This document shows positions 46,880 through 59,100 of a stretch of 64,000 nt of DNA, piece by piece (position 1 is the first letter of the stretch; each line of letters begins with the position of its first letter). The notes under the pieces were generated by a model. The model searched no databases. It was not told the origin of the DNA and was given only the letters and a program-made list of their open reading frames with translations. A program made the position numbers and the translations under genes. The DNA is from Silene latifolia (Eukaryota > Streptophyta > Magnoliopsida > Caryophyllales > Caryophyllaceae). The DNA is taken from positions 11,424,001 to 11,488,000 of the forward strand of contig NC_133526.1 of assembly GCF_048544455.1 (NCBI RefSeq), given 5' to 3'.

Positions 46880-47860
46880 AGGTAATGCTTTGTTTACCAC
46901 CCCGTCAGGATCCGACCTTCCGCCTTTTACAGGTACCCCCGCACACCAAACGTCAGGATGGCGATGCAGACTGTCATCAACGCAGCAGTTCATCCTGCGC
47001 CGATTCACCAAAGGGAGCCTGGATCGGAGGATCGCAGCGGACACCAGGATGGCGGCTGGATCCATAATCGTGCAACACCGGAACCGATCATCCAAAGACA
47101 CCGAGGCCAATTTTTTGGAGTGCCCTGGCTAGGAGGTACACCTGCTTCCCTTCCTCGCTGTTTCTAACCCTCTTGCGGGAGCGGTAACTCGCCGGAGCAA
47201 AGCATACCGGGAGCCGAGGGAGCGATGTACGGGATACCAGCGTAGCCTGTCCGTTGGAGAAAGCGGCCCGAGACACTACGCAGACTCACCTTTCGTGGAC
47301 GACATAGCCCTCGTCGGTGTTCCTAAAGGATGTGTACCGCCAGCTATGACGCTCTACGACGGAACCACAGATCCACTCGATCATATCAACCACTACAAGC
47401 AAAAAATGATGGTGATAACCGCAACTGGATCTGTGAAGGAAGCTTGTATGTGCAAAGGATTTGGGTCAACTTTGTCCGGAGCGACCTGCGCATGGTTCGT
47501 CGGCCTGCCCAACAAGAGTATAGCTAACTTCGCCGACCTAGTTAATGCATTCAACCAACGATTCGCCCAGCAGCGAGAAAGCCGAGAAAGCGGACAGGTG
47601 ACCTCTACCTGATAGTGCAAGGGTTTGAGGAGTCCACCCGTGATTACTTAAACAGGTTCAACAAAGAGAAAGTGGCAATTCCGAGGTGCGATATAGCAAC
47701 CGCTATACAAGCCTTTCGCCGAGGACCGCACACCGTGGATTGAGCTATACAAGGACTTGACCATGCATCCATGCACTTCCTTTGAGGAGGTACAATCAAA
47801 GGCGATTCTTTGTCATGAGGCTAGAGGAAGACTCTGCACCCATAAGAGGCATTTACGATT
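46880..47860 (+). pseudogene. gag: Element F gag
   Basis: The core frame 47295-47612 reads MTLYDGTTDPLDHINHYKQ and TCAWFVGLPNKSIANFADL, typical of the retrotransposon gag domain in Tat elements. It continues after a frameshift at about 47600 (IVQGFEESTRDYLNRFNKE) to about 47860 (FEEVQSKAILCHEA). The upstream part to 46880 is likely the gag N-terminal leader but is too broken to read. Confidence 0.78.
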
Positions 47861-47934
47861 GAGAACCGATCCAGGAAAGCCCTAGTGGAAAAGAGGAGCG
47901 AAAGACCAGGACCCTACAAAGAAGCGAGAATAAG

Positions 47935-49010
47935 GTGTCCGGAAGCACGAAGGAAGGACGACACAAACCTACCCCCGAGAGAAGATTCAAGTATTTGAGT
48001 GAACAAAGGAACATGAGAAAAGCGTTTAAGGAATTGAAACATTATCTCAAAGACTCGTCACTCCTAACAAAGCCGAGCCAGGAGAACCGTTATTCCCGCA
48101 TCGCGATCCGAAGCGGCAGCAGTGCGGTGCTTGAGTACGAGAGCGGGAGGGGTCACAACATCCAAGACATCTGCGTCATTAAGTCTCTCGCTTCTGCAGG
48201 GACCAGACCCAGCAGAGAGCGGGACATTACGAATGCGGAGGAAGACAAAGGAGAACAAGTGTGGGAGCTACATGTGGACGAAGCCTCCAACGCAAGAGGA
48301 GCAGGAGTAGGTTTGGTCCTCAAATCACCCCAGGGAGATCTCATAGTCCAGGCTATACGATGTGAATTCAAGGCCACAAACAACGAATCAGAATATGAGG
48401 CCTTGATCCTGGGTCTGAAACTAGCTCGGATCCGAAAATCGACACCTCCAGGATGATGGCATACCTAGATATAGCAAAGGAGTTGACCCTCGGTTTACCA
48501 AGTTCAACATCAAACAAACCCCCGAGAGACCGAACGCGAAGCGGATGTGCTAGCCACCTTGGGGTAACCTTCAAAGCAGAGCCATCTCCACAATACCAAT
48601 TGTCCACGTCTTTGGAGCCGCGATACTAAAACCTAAGCGGAAGCGAGTGTTGTGCGGCACCAAGTGAAGAAGATACTCAGTTGGAGGAAACCGTACTTGG
48701 ACCGGCTGCAGAATGACACCACCTTGCCAACGATAAAAGGAGGAAATCCCTCGTTGGACCCTACCTCGGATGCCTGGATCGGTAAGAGTCTCAGTCGTTT
48801 TGCATGCTCTCCACAATGGAGAATGTGGAAACCATGCGGGGGCGGAGCATGTCCAATAAAGCACCGAGGTAGAGGTACTTTTAGCCTACGGTGCGCAAAG
48901 ATCTTTGTAGAATTTGCAAAAAGGTGCGACGCTTTGTCGAGGCACGCACATGTCGACCACCAAAGATGGTCGGCAATTGGGTACTCGGCCTACCGGATCA
49001 AACTCGGCCC
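47935..49010 (+). pseudogene. pol: Element F RNase H domains and integrase zinc-finger remnant
   Basis: The frame 47935-48456 starts with an RT-connection stretch (AFKELKHYLKDSSLLTKPSQEN), then the archaeal-type RNase H (WELHVDEASNARGAGVGLVLK, ATNNESEYEALILGLKLA). The integrase lead-in SWRKPYLDRLQND is at about 48675, and an HHCC finger is scattered over frames at 48820-48960 (FAKRCDALSRHAHVDH). It stops before the catalytic core. Gag to RNase H without RT implies a deletion at about 47870-47980. Confidence 0.75.
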
Positions 49011-50570
49011 AGGTTCTAGATTTTGCTTTGAATATTCTCTCTCTCGAATTTAACATTTTCTCGTTCTCAAAATTTTCGCATATATTCGAGTTCCAACATT
49101 TTACTCGCTCAAAATTTTTCGCATATATTTTAAGTTCAATATTTTACGGTTACGAAAATTTCACCGCACGTATTTCAATCTCAACATTTTCTCGGTTCAA
49201 AAAGACCCTACATGTATTCGACCACGATATTTCCCGATTCGAAAGTTTTTCAAGTTAGTAAACCACTTTAATATTTTAAGTGAAGAAGTCCCTTTTTATA
49301 AATATCTTTCAAATAAATGACCAAGTGAATAAAAATGCAAACTAATGCGCGCGGTCTGTATTCACTACGAAGGCGTGTGTCCGTGGCTAAGCACGTAAAC
49401 CGGACGATCGGTCTCCGCGATGCATTAGCACCCACGCAAGCCTGGCTCCTCTGAACGAGTGGGCGTACTAGACCCCTTAGCCAGCATCCAAACAGCGATG
49501 GCCAAACAAACGACGTGCATGCACAAATCAAAAGTACGCCAGAAACGGCAAGATACAAAGCAAACGATAGAACACCTGCGACACTCGCAACACACGCTCA
49601 AACGTGATCATTCTCACGACACATTGATAAACATTGCATTCCCGATATAAGTTCATGACGTGTCCACATTGGTTAGATCGCTAGATCATGCATTAGAAGG
49701 TCATCGCATACACCTAGGTTGCATTACTAACATTTCTCAGGTACCAGCTGCATATAAACTGCGTAAGCAAGTTTTGACAGAGGTTCTCAGCACCAGAAGC
49801 ACCTATGCCGACCAGACGCAGAACAGTAGAGTCAGGAGGAGGCTAGACCGAGCATCCATGAGCTAGATCCATCATTCACCAGCAGTGTGGGATCCAGATG
49901 CAGAGTTAGACCCAGAAACAGGAACAACTCCAGAAATAGGAACAGTCCCAGAAGCGAAAACAAAGCCAAATGGTGGAGCGGACTAGGGATTGGGGACATG
50001 GTCGCAAATGGAGTAATCTCAATGGAATAGACTCGTGGCCGAATCGGAGTAGGCCCTCTTTCGCGTTGGATCCGGATGCGAAGCGAGAATCGCCTTTCTC
50101 TTCTCGGCGACCTAGGAGCGAGAAACATCATCCGACCAAGCGGACTCGGTCTCGTGTAGATCTCGACCGGCCAAAATGTCACAGGAATCGAGTCCTACTT
50201 TGGAGGGACCCCCGGAGCGGGGACCCAGAGACAGGAGACTCAGAAGCAGGGTTGGACTCAGAAGCAGGGTAGGATTCAGAAGTAGGGGATGCGTAGAAGC
50301 AGAGGCAGGGCCAGCTTTTCTCTTCTGGGCTGGCTTGGAGGCATCTTCAGCACGTTTCTTCTCCCTCAGAGCGAGAACCGCAACAAGTGTAGCCTTAGGC
50401 TTAGCAGATCCTGGAAGAAGGTGAGAAGTCAAGAAACAAAGAAAATAAATCAAGCGGCGAGATTCGGAAATAAAGCGAAGCGAGCTACATATCAGACGAC
50501 GTAGCATCCAGAACCAGAAAGACTAATTTTCCTCCTCATCTGGAGGCTGAGAAGGAAAATTGGGGGCAAT
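49011..50570 (+). other. Element F 3' region, no gene
   Basis: Contains three loose roughly 54-bp repeats at 49040-49240 (aacattttctcg ... ttttcgcatatatt) and an 18-bp repeat at about 50228-50290 (gactcagaagcagggttg and variants). Minus-strand frames here are proline/leucine-rich and low complexity; I do not support them as genes. A PPT-like gaaggaaaattgggggcaa stands at 50551-50569. Confidence 0.6.
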
Positions 50571-51306
50571 TGTTATGGGTAAAAAATACACATTTTTTAA
50601 GAGACGACGTGGCAAAATCCTAGAGGTGGATCTAAAGAGTTGGGAGTCGCTGAGGTGGCGAAATCTTAGCCATCCAAGAAAGAAGCATGTGCACTTAGTG
50701 TGGAAATAATGGGCAGAGGAATAAGTCAAATAAATAAAGGCATTCAAAGGATTGGTGAGTTGGAAAAGGTGGGGGCCATTAGATCAAAAATAAAACAAAC
50801 ACAACTTGGAAGTTGCAAAACACACGTGCAAAAGGAATTATTGGGCTTGGTCAATAAACCAATTCCTATTCTTATGGGAGTTGACCCAAAATACAGGAGT
50901 AGAAATAGGAAAGGAAGTTCTTGGACTCTTTACTTGGATTGGCAGCTATAAAAGCAAGAGGAGAGCAACGTTCAAGGGGCATCCATTCTATCTTCAGCAA
51001 AAGAAACACATCGTCTCCCAAAATTCTTGTCCACACTTGGCGATAATTCTCTAGCAAAAATAATCATTGTATTTCCTTACTTGCGTATTCAACCTCGATT
51101 ATAGTGCAAAGTTGGTGGGATTCCGACTCCCCCCGCGGTTGTTCCCACACCGGGTTTTCCGCGTCACCAAAAATCCTCCGTGTCATTCCTTTATTTCGTC
51201 TTTCATTCTTATGTTGTCGTTGTTGCATTCAAATCATAATCGGCCATAGATTAATCACTATCACTCACAAATTAAATCGATAACTTGGTAAATTTTTACC
51301 AAAACA
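50571..51306 (+). repeat. Likely 3' LTR of F (736 bp)
   Basis: Starts TGTTATGGGT after the PPT-like tract and ends with ACCAAAACA at 51306. The text near 51110-51180 (ccgcggttgttcccacacc, gggttttccgcgtcacc) is typical of plant LTR U5. The partner LTR is not visible, so the ends are provisional. Confidence 0.6.
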
Positions 51307-51607
51307 ATCTCTCTTAAAAAGTGCGACATGACTTGCGTCCCTTCCACGCCACTATTTCACTTAATGGCGCTAATTTGTGATCTTATTTCACAATTTATTT
51401 ATAAATACAATTTGATGGGCTCGTTTTACATTTTACAATGTAAAAGTCCTTCACTTCTCCCTCCTTGTGTTGACTCTCTTGGTACAATTCTACGACAAAA
51501 AATCGACATGCATAATCAACCCAATTGATTATCGTAAGCAACATAGGCGTAAGACCAATACTCGAGTATTACCTCTTAAGCATGTTAGCAAGGTATAATA
51601 ATTAACA
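51307..51607. other. Intergenic spacer, nothing recognised
   Basis: Non-repetitive by eye. No ORF or motif worth naming. Confidence 0.4.
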
Positions 51608-52342
51608 TCTTTATACATCTTATCTTAATAAATACAAAAACATTTCATGCATCCACATTGATCCACGTCACCTTATGCAGTTTTCTTTTTCCTTTTTGTT
51701 TTTTCCTATAAAATAAATCGTGGGCCCCATTTGCCATTTAGTTGAATTAAATTCTTTTTTGTTACAAATTTATCGTGTTTATAATCTGATAAGTTATACG
51801 CACCCAAAAAAAATCTGATAAGTTAATATGTTTATATAATGATTCTTATTTTTTTAATTTTACAATTTTACAACTTAAAGAATATTAAGTAAATAATATA
51901 ATATGAAATATCAATACAATGTTAAATTGAACAAATTAAAATTGATAGAATAAGGGCTTAAAAATTTATAGCTATAAAAATTTACGGAGTAGTTACATCA
52001 ATCTTAAATAATTTTTTAAGCATACAATTACCAGATTTACATATTTTCTAATTCTAAAAATAAAAAATTACCATTTGATTCTCATGAAGTATAATTATTA
52101 CCAAAAAAAATAACATGATATTTTTTTTATGAATAATGAAAAATAATAAAAAATCTCAAAAAATTACTTTAAACGCTAGAAGGAAAAAGAATGAATTTCA
52201 TCAGTACCGCTAAAAAAAATAAAACTAAAAGAAATAGAGTATAAAATATTCATATATTTTGGTTAACATTTTTTAAATGTTAATCATTATATCAATGTTC
52301 TTAAAAATATACCCGTGCAATTTTGCACGGTTTGAAAACTAG
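51608..52342 (+). mobile_element. Probable non-autonomous Helitron H1 (735 bp)
   Basis: The 3' end has the Helitron signature: a hairpin CCGTGCAATTTTGCACGG at 52313-52330, a short spacer, then CTAG at 52339-52342 followed by T. The 5' end is placed at TCTTTATACATC (51608), preceded by A, as expected for insertion between A and T. No ORF. The 5' end is less certain than the 3' end. Confidence 0.62.
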
Positions 52343-52400
52343 TGATTTACTTAAAAGTCATGCATTTGCACATGATCTACACTAATAACATACACAAATT

Positions 52401-52583
52401 CTTGTTTGTGACGGCACATATCCGTCACTCTTGAGTGACGGATACCATTTTACCTCACAAAGTACCCACTTTTTCTCTCTCTGCAATACTATTCATGTGG
52501 TCCCCTTTCTCCACTAACCTATTTTGTTACCATTTTAACTCACAAAATATTCGCCACAAATGATAACCCGTCACAAAGGAGAC
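52401..52583. mobile_element. MITE with TTTGTGACGG terminal inverted repeats
   Basis: The left end cttgtttgtgacgg and right end ccgtcacaaaggagac are inverted. An inner inverted pair (atccgtcac / gtgacggat) follows the left end. Length about 183 bp, no ORF, target duplication not clear. It lies about 580 bp upstream of the glyoxalase II start codon. Confidence 0.6.
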
Positions 52584-53066
52584 CAATTGAATAACATATT
52601 AATCGCAATTACTAACTACAGAGTACTAATTTTGGTACTAATTATATTATATTGCTAACTACTAATTACTCGTAGATTATAAATTATCTAAGTTTGTGAA
52701 ATTGTACTCCATATGTTTGAATTTGAGTTTATAATACTGCTTATTTTGTAATTTTAATCACTTTCTGATGTTTTAAAATAACCATATTTTAAATGTTGGA
52801 TAATGTTTCAAATTGTTCATTTAAATAATACTCCGTATTTTTTTTGGGCTATATCCTTATCGGATTAAATTTAGGGTAATGTGTCACAGACTCACATCTC
52901 GTATCCGTATTTGTGTTCACGTGTCAATTGTTTTTTTATTTTTGGTATTAATCGAAACCATTTATTTAAGAGATAAGAGTTTACATTTCAGGCCCGCCAA
53001 CTTTGATCGTGTGTCAATTGGTACTATCTGGATTATCGTCAATATCCTCTCTTCAACTTCTCCCTA
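52584..53066. other. Upstream region of glyoxalase II
   Basis: AT-rich with no gene. Presumed distal promoter. Confidence 0.4.
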
Positions 53067-53067
53067 G

Positions 53068-53075
53068 TATAATAG
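53068..53075 (+). promoter_or_regulatory. Possible TATA box of glyoxalase II
   Basis: TATAATAG about 95 bp upstream of the start codon. Position and sequence fit, but AT-rich context makes chance matches common. Confidence 0.3.
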
Positions 53076-53166
53076 TTGACCGTTTTGATGGCGAGATAGA
53101 GATAAACAGAAAAAATCGGAATCATTCATCAATTGAATCTGTGTTGCGATAATACTGGAGTGAGTA

Positions 53167-56100
53167 ATGAAGATATACCACATCCCTTGCTTGCAAGACA
53201 ACTACTCCTACTTGTAGGTTTTCCTATTTATTTATCTATCTTCACACTTTTCCTTCACTTTTAATCTTACTCATCAATTATAATCATTTTTTTATGCAGG
53301 ATTATTGATGAGACAACCAAGGAAGCCGCGGCGGTTGACCCGGTGGAGCCTGAGAAGGTTCTACAACTCGCTAACCAACACGGCGTTCATCTTAGCTTTG
53401 TTCTTACCACTCACAAACACTGGTATCTCCTTTTTCTTTTTTCTTCTTTTGACTTTTAATTATTTTCGTTTTTGTGAGTAATTGTTCGGTTTTAATTAGG
53501 CTTTAGATACGTTTTAATCGAATTCAAGTACACTTGAAATGAAATGTCGTTAGCATTTTAATTTCGCAGTATGATTTTTACTCATTATAGTACTATTTGT
53601 AAAAGATAAAAGATTTGAGTTTGTTTAGAAGATATTAATAAATGTTTGTTTAAAAAAGTGAGTTTATTAGGAACATCAAAAATTGCATCAATTTGTTTGT
53701 GATATTGATGCTGTAAAATTGCGAGTAACTTGTGGATTACAAACGCAATTGAGTATTGATAAACGTGTGTAAAATTCTTTGGATTGAAACTACTCCCTCT
53801 GTCCCGGTCATTTGTTGTCCTTTTCCATATTTGGGTGTCTCAGTCAATTGTTGTCCTTTTTATTTTAAAAATGAACTTGATGAGCAATTTAATCATTCAC
53901 ACTCAATTTGTTTTACTTGTCATTTAGTAATTGACCCATTCCTCTTTCCTTGGTCTGTGTGCCAAAACCAAAAGACAACAATTGACCGGGACGGAGGGAG
54001 TACTTCGTAATTTTTTTTATTTTTTTGAGTTGATAGTCTAAGCAGTGGAAAACTGTGGTGAATTGTTGTTTGCTAAGTGCTATGATAGGTATCGAGGATT
54101 ATTACACGTAGTAGTCAAAGTTCATGTACTATGAATTTTGATTATTTTGAAATGAGGCTTTGTGATTGTCAATAATGGTTAATGAAGATATTGGACAGGG
54201 TGTTGAACCCTCTGATTATTGTTGGCTAAATTCATATTGGAACTGCTTGCTTAGATGAGATTGAGGATTGCACACAATTATTATAAGTTTTCTCGGGTTT
54301 CTATTGTTTGAATGTCCGAAAATATGTTTGAAAGAAGTATGGACCTTGTGATTCTTTCCCTAGATGACTGCCTTGATTAGCTATAACTTAACTTTATATC
54401 GAACTAAGGAAAGTAGTTCACTGTTGTCACTTGAGATTTTCCTGCCACATCAGCCTAAACTACCATGAATCCGTTCGGCTCGAGCTTATGGTTGTTTATA
54501 AATCTGTTTTGTTAGGATTGAGAAAAAGTAGTTGTGAGATGATGAGATCTCATCTGTGTTACTCCGACTCTCCGACACGGTGTCGTGTCTGACACGTCGG
54601 ACACGGCTATTTTGAGCGAATTTTCCTATTTTGTGGTCTAAATTGAAGTGTCGAAGTGTCGTGTCGTGTCGGACACTAACACGTGTCTCACACGCGACAC
54701 GGCAGTTAAGTGAAGTGTCAGAGTAACATAGGATCTCATATCTCTGGTATAGTGTATGTCTGCATGGTGAGTCTAGCACATGAAGTAAGATCATCAGCGT
54801 ATTGTGGACATCATAATTGCCGTCTACCTCTATGCCTCTATAACCTCTCACTGTAGCACATTTAAGTCGTTACTCTGGATGATGTTAACTGTTGACTGTT
54901 GAGTCTTGATGACGTCTTTTCTTTTAATTGTTCTTGTAACGCTAGCTATTTACATTGTTCTGAAATAAGGTGTACATGACTACATGATAATTTTACTTGG
55001 TATTACTCACTCTAGGAGTCTAGGGGAACTAATGTGTTTTGCTATATTGCATCGACCGACTTATGGCTTTCATCTTTTTCTTACATGTCAAAATTAATTA
55101 TAGACAATATGGTCTCACTCAAAATTCAAAACGAGCTATCTTATGGTTTGTGAGATAAACGCTCTACAAACCAAGAAAACATAATAAACGAAAGGAACTT
55201 TGTCATTCTGATCCACTATGGCGTTTCTGAGCAGACATAAATAGCTGCAATTAGGGGCAAAATTAGGATTTAAATTTGGTGTAATGACACTTTTGTGATT
55301 TTTAAACAAGAAGCATCAAACATTTTGTACAATAAAAAAGGCGGAGCAGTTTGAACTTTGAACTTTAGGCTGTAACATACCCAATAGCTCAATCATAATT
55401 ATTTGTACACAATATAACTCGAATATGTTACACAAATAGCTCCCCAATGTTGATCAACCCTCGCTTTCTTGTCGCTACCCAAAATTTGAGGTGTCAAATT
55501 TTAATCTCTCTCACAAAAGATTAGGAATTTGCAATAGTTTTGGCTTATGGGTGCTCATGTAACCATTTGTTAGATTCTTTGAAGATGTGGCATAAGCAAT
55601 TTTGATATTGATGACTTGATGGTGGGTAGTCCCCTATGTGATCTCATATGTGACTACAGGTCGAACCAATTTTTTTTTTTCTTAGTAGGGGTGATCCGAT
55701 GGACATGGAGCCAAATTTTCAAATTTTTTGATTCCTGATAATGTCTTTCCTTATGGCATCAAAATGCCGCTGTGTCGGGATATCTTATTTGTCGCCCTAG
55801 GAGATAGATATCTTCAAAATATTTTTAGAGTTCAATCTTTTTTTTCCCTCTTCATTCAAACCATTCCCCCTACGCGGCTTCTGGTGTTTAAAGTAATTTG
55901 TGTATCTGCTGCAGTGATACTATCACTATTGTTCTGTACCATTATCGAAGAAGATCCGAGTAAAGTATGTACTTCCTAGGAAATAAGAAAAACCGACCGA
56001 TCATTTGGTATTTTGGTCGAAATTACTTGTCTCCTCGATACTCAATCAAATCCTCGTTGTTAATGCCGGAATGCACATTTCTATAGTCTCATATTTAGTA

Positions 56101-59100
56101 AATTCCCAAACTCTTTGTTCGGTATCTAGGAACTCGGATCATCAAAATAAGCAAAAATACTATTTCTACGGAAAATACCATTTATGGGTATTTCAATCAA
56201 GATATCGTCGGAGAGGGACAATAATTCTTTTTCTCGTTCTTGACTCAAGTTGAAATTGAAATGGCATGATGAATCTATTTTTTTCGTTTCTCTGCCAATA
56301 AATCCGAGTTTATTTGCTGGATATATTTGATTACAATGACCCATTCCATTAAAAGTTCAGAATAATTCAAACTCCGTGACATAATGGCCTATGGCGCTTC
56401 TAGGCAGACATATATAGCTGCAATTAGGGGCAAAGCTAGGATTTAATTCTGGGGTAACGAAGCTTCTGTAACTTTTAAACAAGAAGCATCAAACAACATT
56501 TTGTACAATGAAAAGGCAGAGCAGTTTGAACTTTGAACTTTAGGCTGGAACATACCCAATAGCTCAATATGCACCCTCACTTTAGGCTGGAACTTTAGGC
56601 TGGAACATACCCAATAACTTTGAACTTTTAATTCTCGTTCTTGACTCAATATAACTCTAATATGCACACAAGTAGCACCCCAATGTCGAATCATCCCTCA
56701 CTTTCTTGTCGAAGCCCAAAATTTGGGGTGTCAATTTTTACCTCTCTCTAATACGAATTTGCCATGGTTTTGGCTTATGCATGCTCATGTAACAATTTAT
56801 TAGATTCTTTGAAGATGTGGCATAAGCAATTTTGATGTTGATGACTTGATGGTGGGTAGTCCCTATGTGATCACAAAAGTTAAACTGACGAGCCTGATTA
56901 GGATTAGGCAGGGTGATTTCAGAATCTTAGTGCCCTTCAACTGCAGTGGAAAAGTGTGGGGTGTTTAAGTTGATGAATTTTGATTTCCTACCCTACATGA
57001 AAACTGACAAGGTTTTATAAAGAATTCGGGCATACTTTGTCAAAACATGTGTTTGTAATTGGTGGATATATAATGGTTCAAGTAGCAACACGATATCATT
57101 ATCGTTTTTATATAATATTGGATAGGGTGTTTTTTTTCCATGCAAGTTACATAAGTTCTGTCATAATGTCAGTCTTGGGTGCCTAGATGTTCTTGGATGT
57201 AAGTGCTTTTGTAGAGTCTCATGGTGTTGACAAGGAATCAATTACCTCCTAGCTGAAGCTGAAATTTGCACCCTAAGAATTTAGAGATACTAACACATAA
57301 CAAGTGAAATTGCCTTACATGATCTCTCACCGCCAGAAAACTTGCTCCTTTTTGCATCTATAAGACTAGGGAGGACTATTAAGTTTCTGTTACTTCTCAG
57401 TAATAATATTACCAAGACTGGTAGTTGTGACAACATATAGATCAAACTAACTCTCTAATTTGTTTTTGTTTTTTTTTGTATCTGTTAGTTTTACATGTGA
57501 TTCTGTGAAGTTTCAGCATCATGATCAATGCTCAGTGCTAATCTCCTCTTCTCAAACCCATTTTTTTAGGGACCATGCTGGTGGAAATGAGAAGATAAAA
57601 GAATTGGTTCCTGGAATAAAGGTTTATGGAGGTTCAGTTGATGATGTGAAAGGATGCACTAATAAAGTCGATAATGGTGATAAGATTTCCTTGGGAGCTG
57701 AAACAAACATCCTTTGTCTGCATACACCTTGGTAAGCGGATTCAGGACTACTCCATCTATCCCTTTAATATTGTTTTCATTTGACTTTGGTGATCAAGCA
57801 ATGTTGACTTTCACCGTTATTTTGTCACAGTTTATTGTACATCTTTTAAAAAGGGATCAATTGTCAAGCACACTCTTACAAGTACCTAACGTCGTGAAAC
57901 CCTCACTAAGTCACTATATCACCTTTTTCTTAAGTTACTTCTTTTTATAGTAACTTTTACGTTTTAACGCTCCCTCAAAGGCTCAAACCATCACTTTTCC
58001 GTAAATAAAAAAATTTAGGCGCAGAACTTGTTTCGTCCTCATTTATGAATTTATTTATTTTATTCATGCAGATTTTTGGCACAACCGGTTTTGTTTCACC
58101 TCTCAGTATTCTGGGTTAACTATCTTAATTTTTGACAGTTTCTTTTTGATTACTTTCTAGACGTCTTTGGAAACTATGTTATAATGCGTAGTAGTTCATA
58201 AGAAAAAAATGTACTTTAGAAGGCAGTATTAATCAAATTATACGGGAAAACAACAATAATCACGTGTTTCCGTTTGTCATTACTGGAAAATTAATTTTTT
58301 TGTGCCTAAAAGATGCAGTTCTCGACGCAATTTCCATCTTGGGTCATTCGAAAACAACCTCTTTGTGTTGCTAACACAAGGGTAAGGCTGCGTACATCCG
58401 ACCCCCCCTTACCCCGCAATTTGCGAGAGTCATTGAAGCACTGGGGTAATGTTGTTGTTGTTGTTGAAAGTGAGTTTATCATTGACTTTGGTAAATGAAA
58501 GGTGGTGTTTGATAATTGATTATTGATTATTGTAAAAATGATAATATGAATATAATTGTTTCCAAGAAAATTTACATTTTGGTGCCCCGAGGTTTGGCGT
58601 AATTCCACTTTGGTGGCCTCAGGTTTCACTTATTCCACTTTCGTATGGTGACCTGAGGTTTGGCATATATTCCACTTTGGTTATCTATAGTGTTTTTTCA
58701 CCAATTTTTCATCTATTTAACACATATTTTAAACCACAATTAGTTTTCACGTAGCTTTACTGAATATTCATCTCTTTGCAACCTTGAATTAATCATCGTT
58801 TCCATTGTCGTTTTAGCCATACCCTTGGTCATATAAGTTACTATGTGACTGGAAAAGAAGAGGAGACCCCTGCTGTTTTCACCGGAGATACTCTGGTAAG
58901 CCTCTAGTTTGTTTGGCACTGTTGTGTAGAATGGACTAATCTCAAATGTTTCCATTTTTTGCATTTTTTTTTTCTTTTGAAGTATAATTGGTTTTTGTTC
59001 TATCACTTGTCTTAGCACGTGTCCCTCAAATTTAGTCAACAAGGGATTCAAAGTAGATAATCAGAAGCCACTTCCATTGCCTAAACTACTATGACAAGGG

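Larger units (their letters stand above)
46768..51306 (+). mobile_element. Decayed Tat-type element F
   Basis: Gag, RNase H, archaeal-type RNase H and an integrase zinc-finger remnant lie in order on the + strand, followed by a PPT and a likely 3' LTR. No 5' LTR is visible; the left end is fused to copia E. Protease and RT are missing, so it is internally deleted and much older looking than A1 or A2. Confidence 0.75.

Noticed and set aside
50112..50507. 131-codon minus-strand frame with LLLNPTLLLSPTLLLS repeats
   Set aside because: Its repeats come from an 18-bp tandem DNA repeat; no domain or conserved start.
57744..57950. Second Stowaway-like element starting ctactccatctatccc
   Set aside because: No matching inverted right end and no TA pair found.
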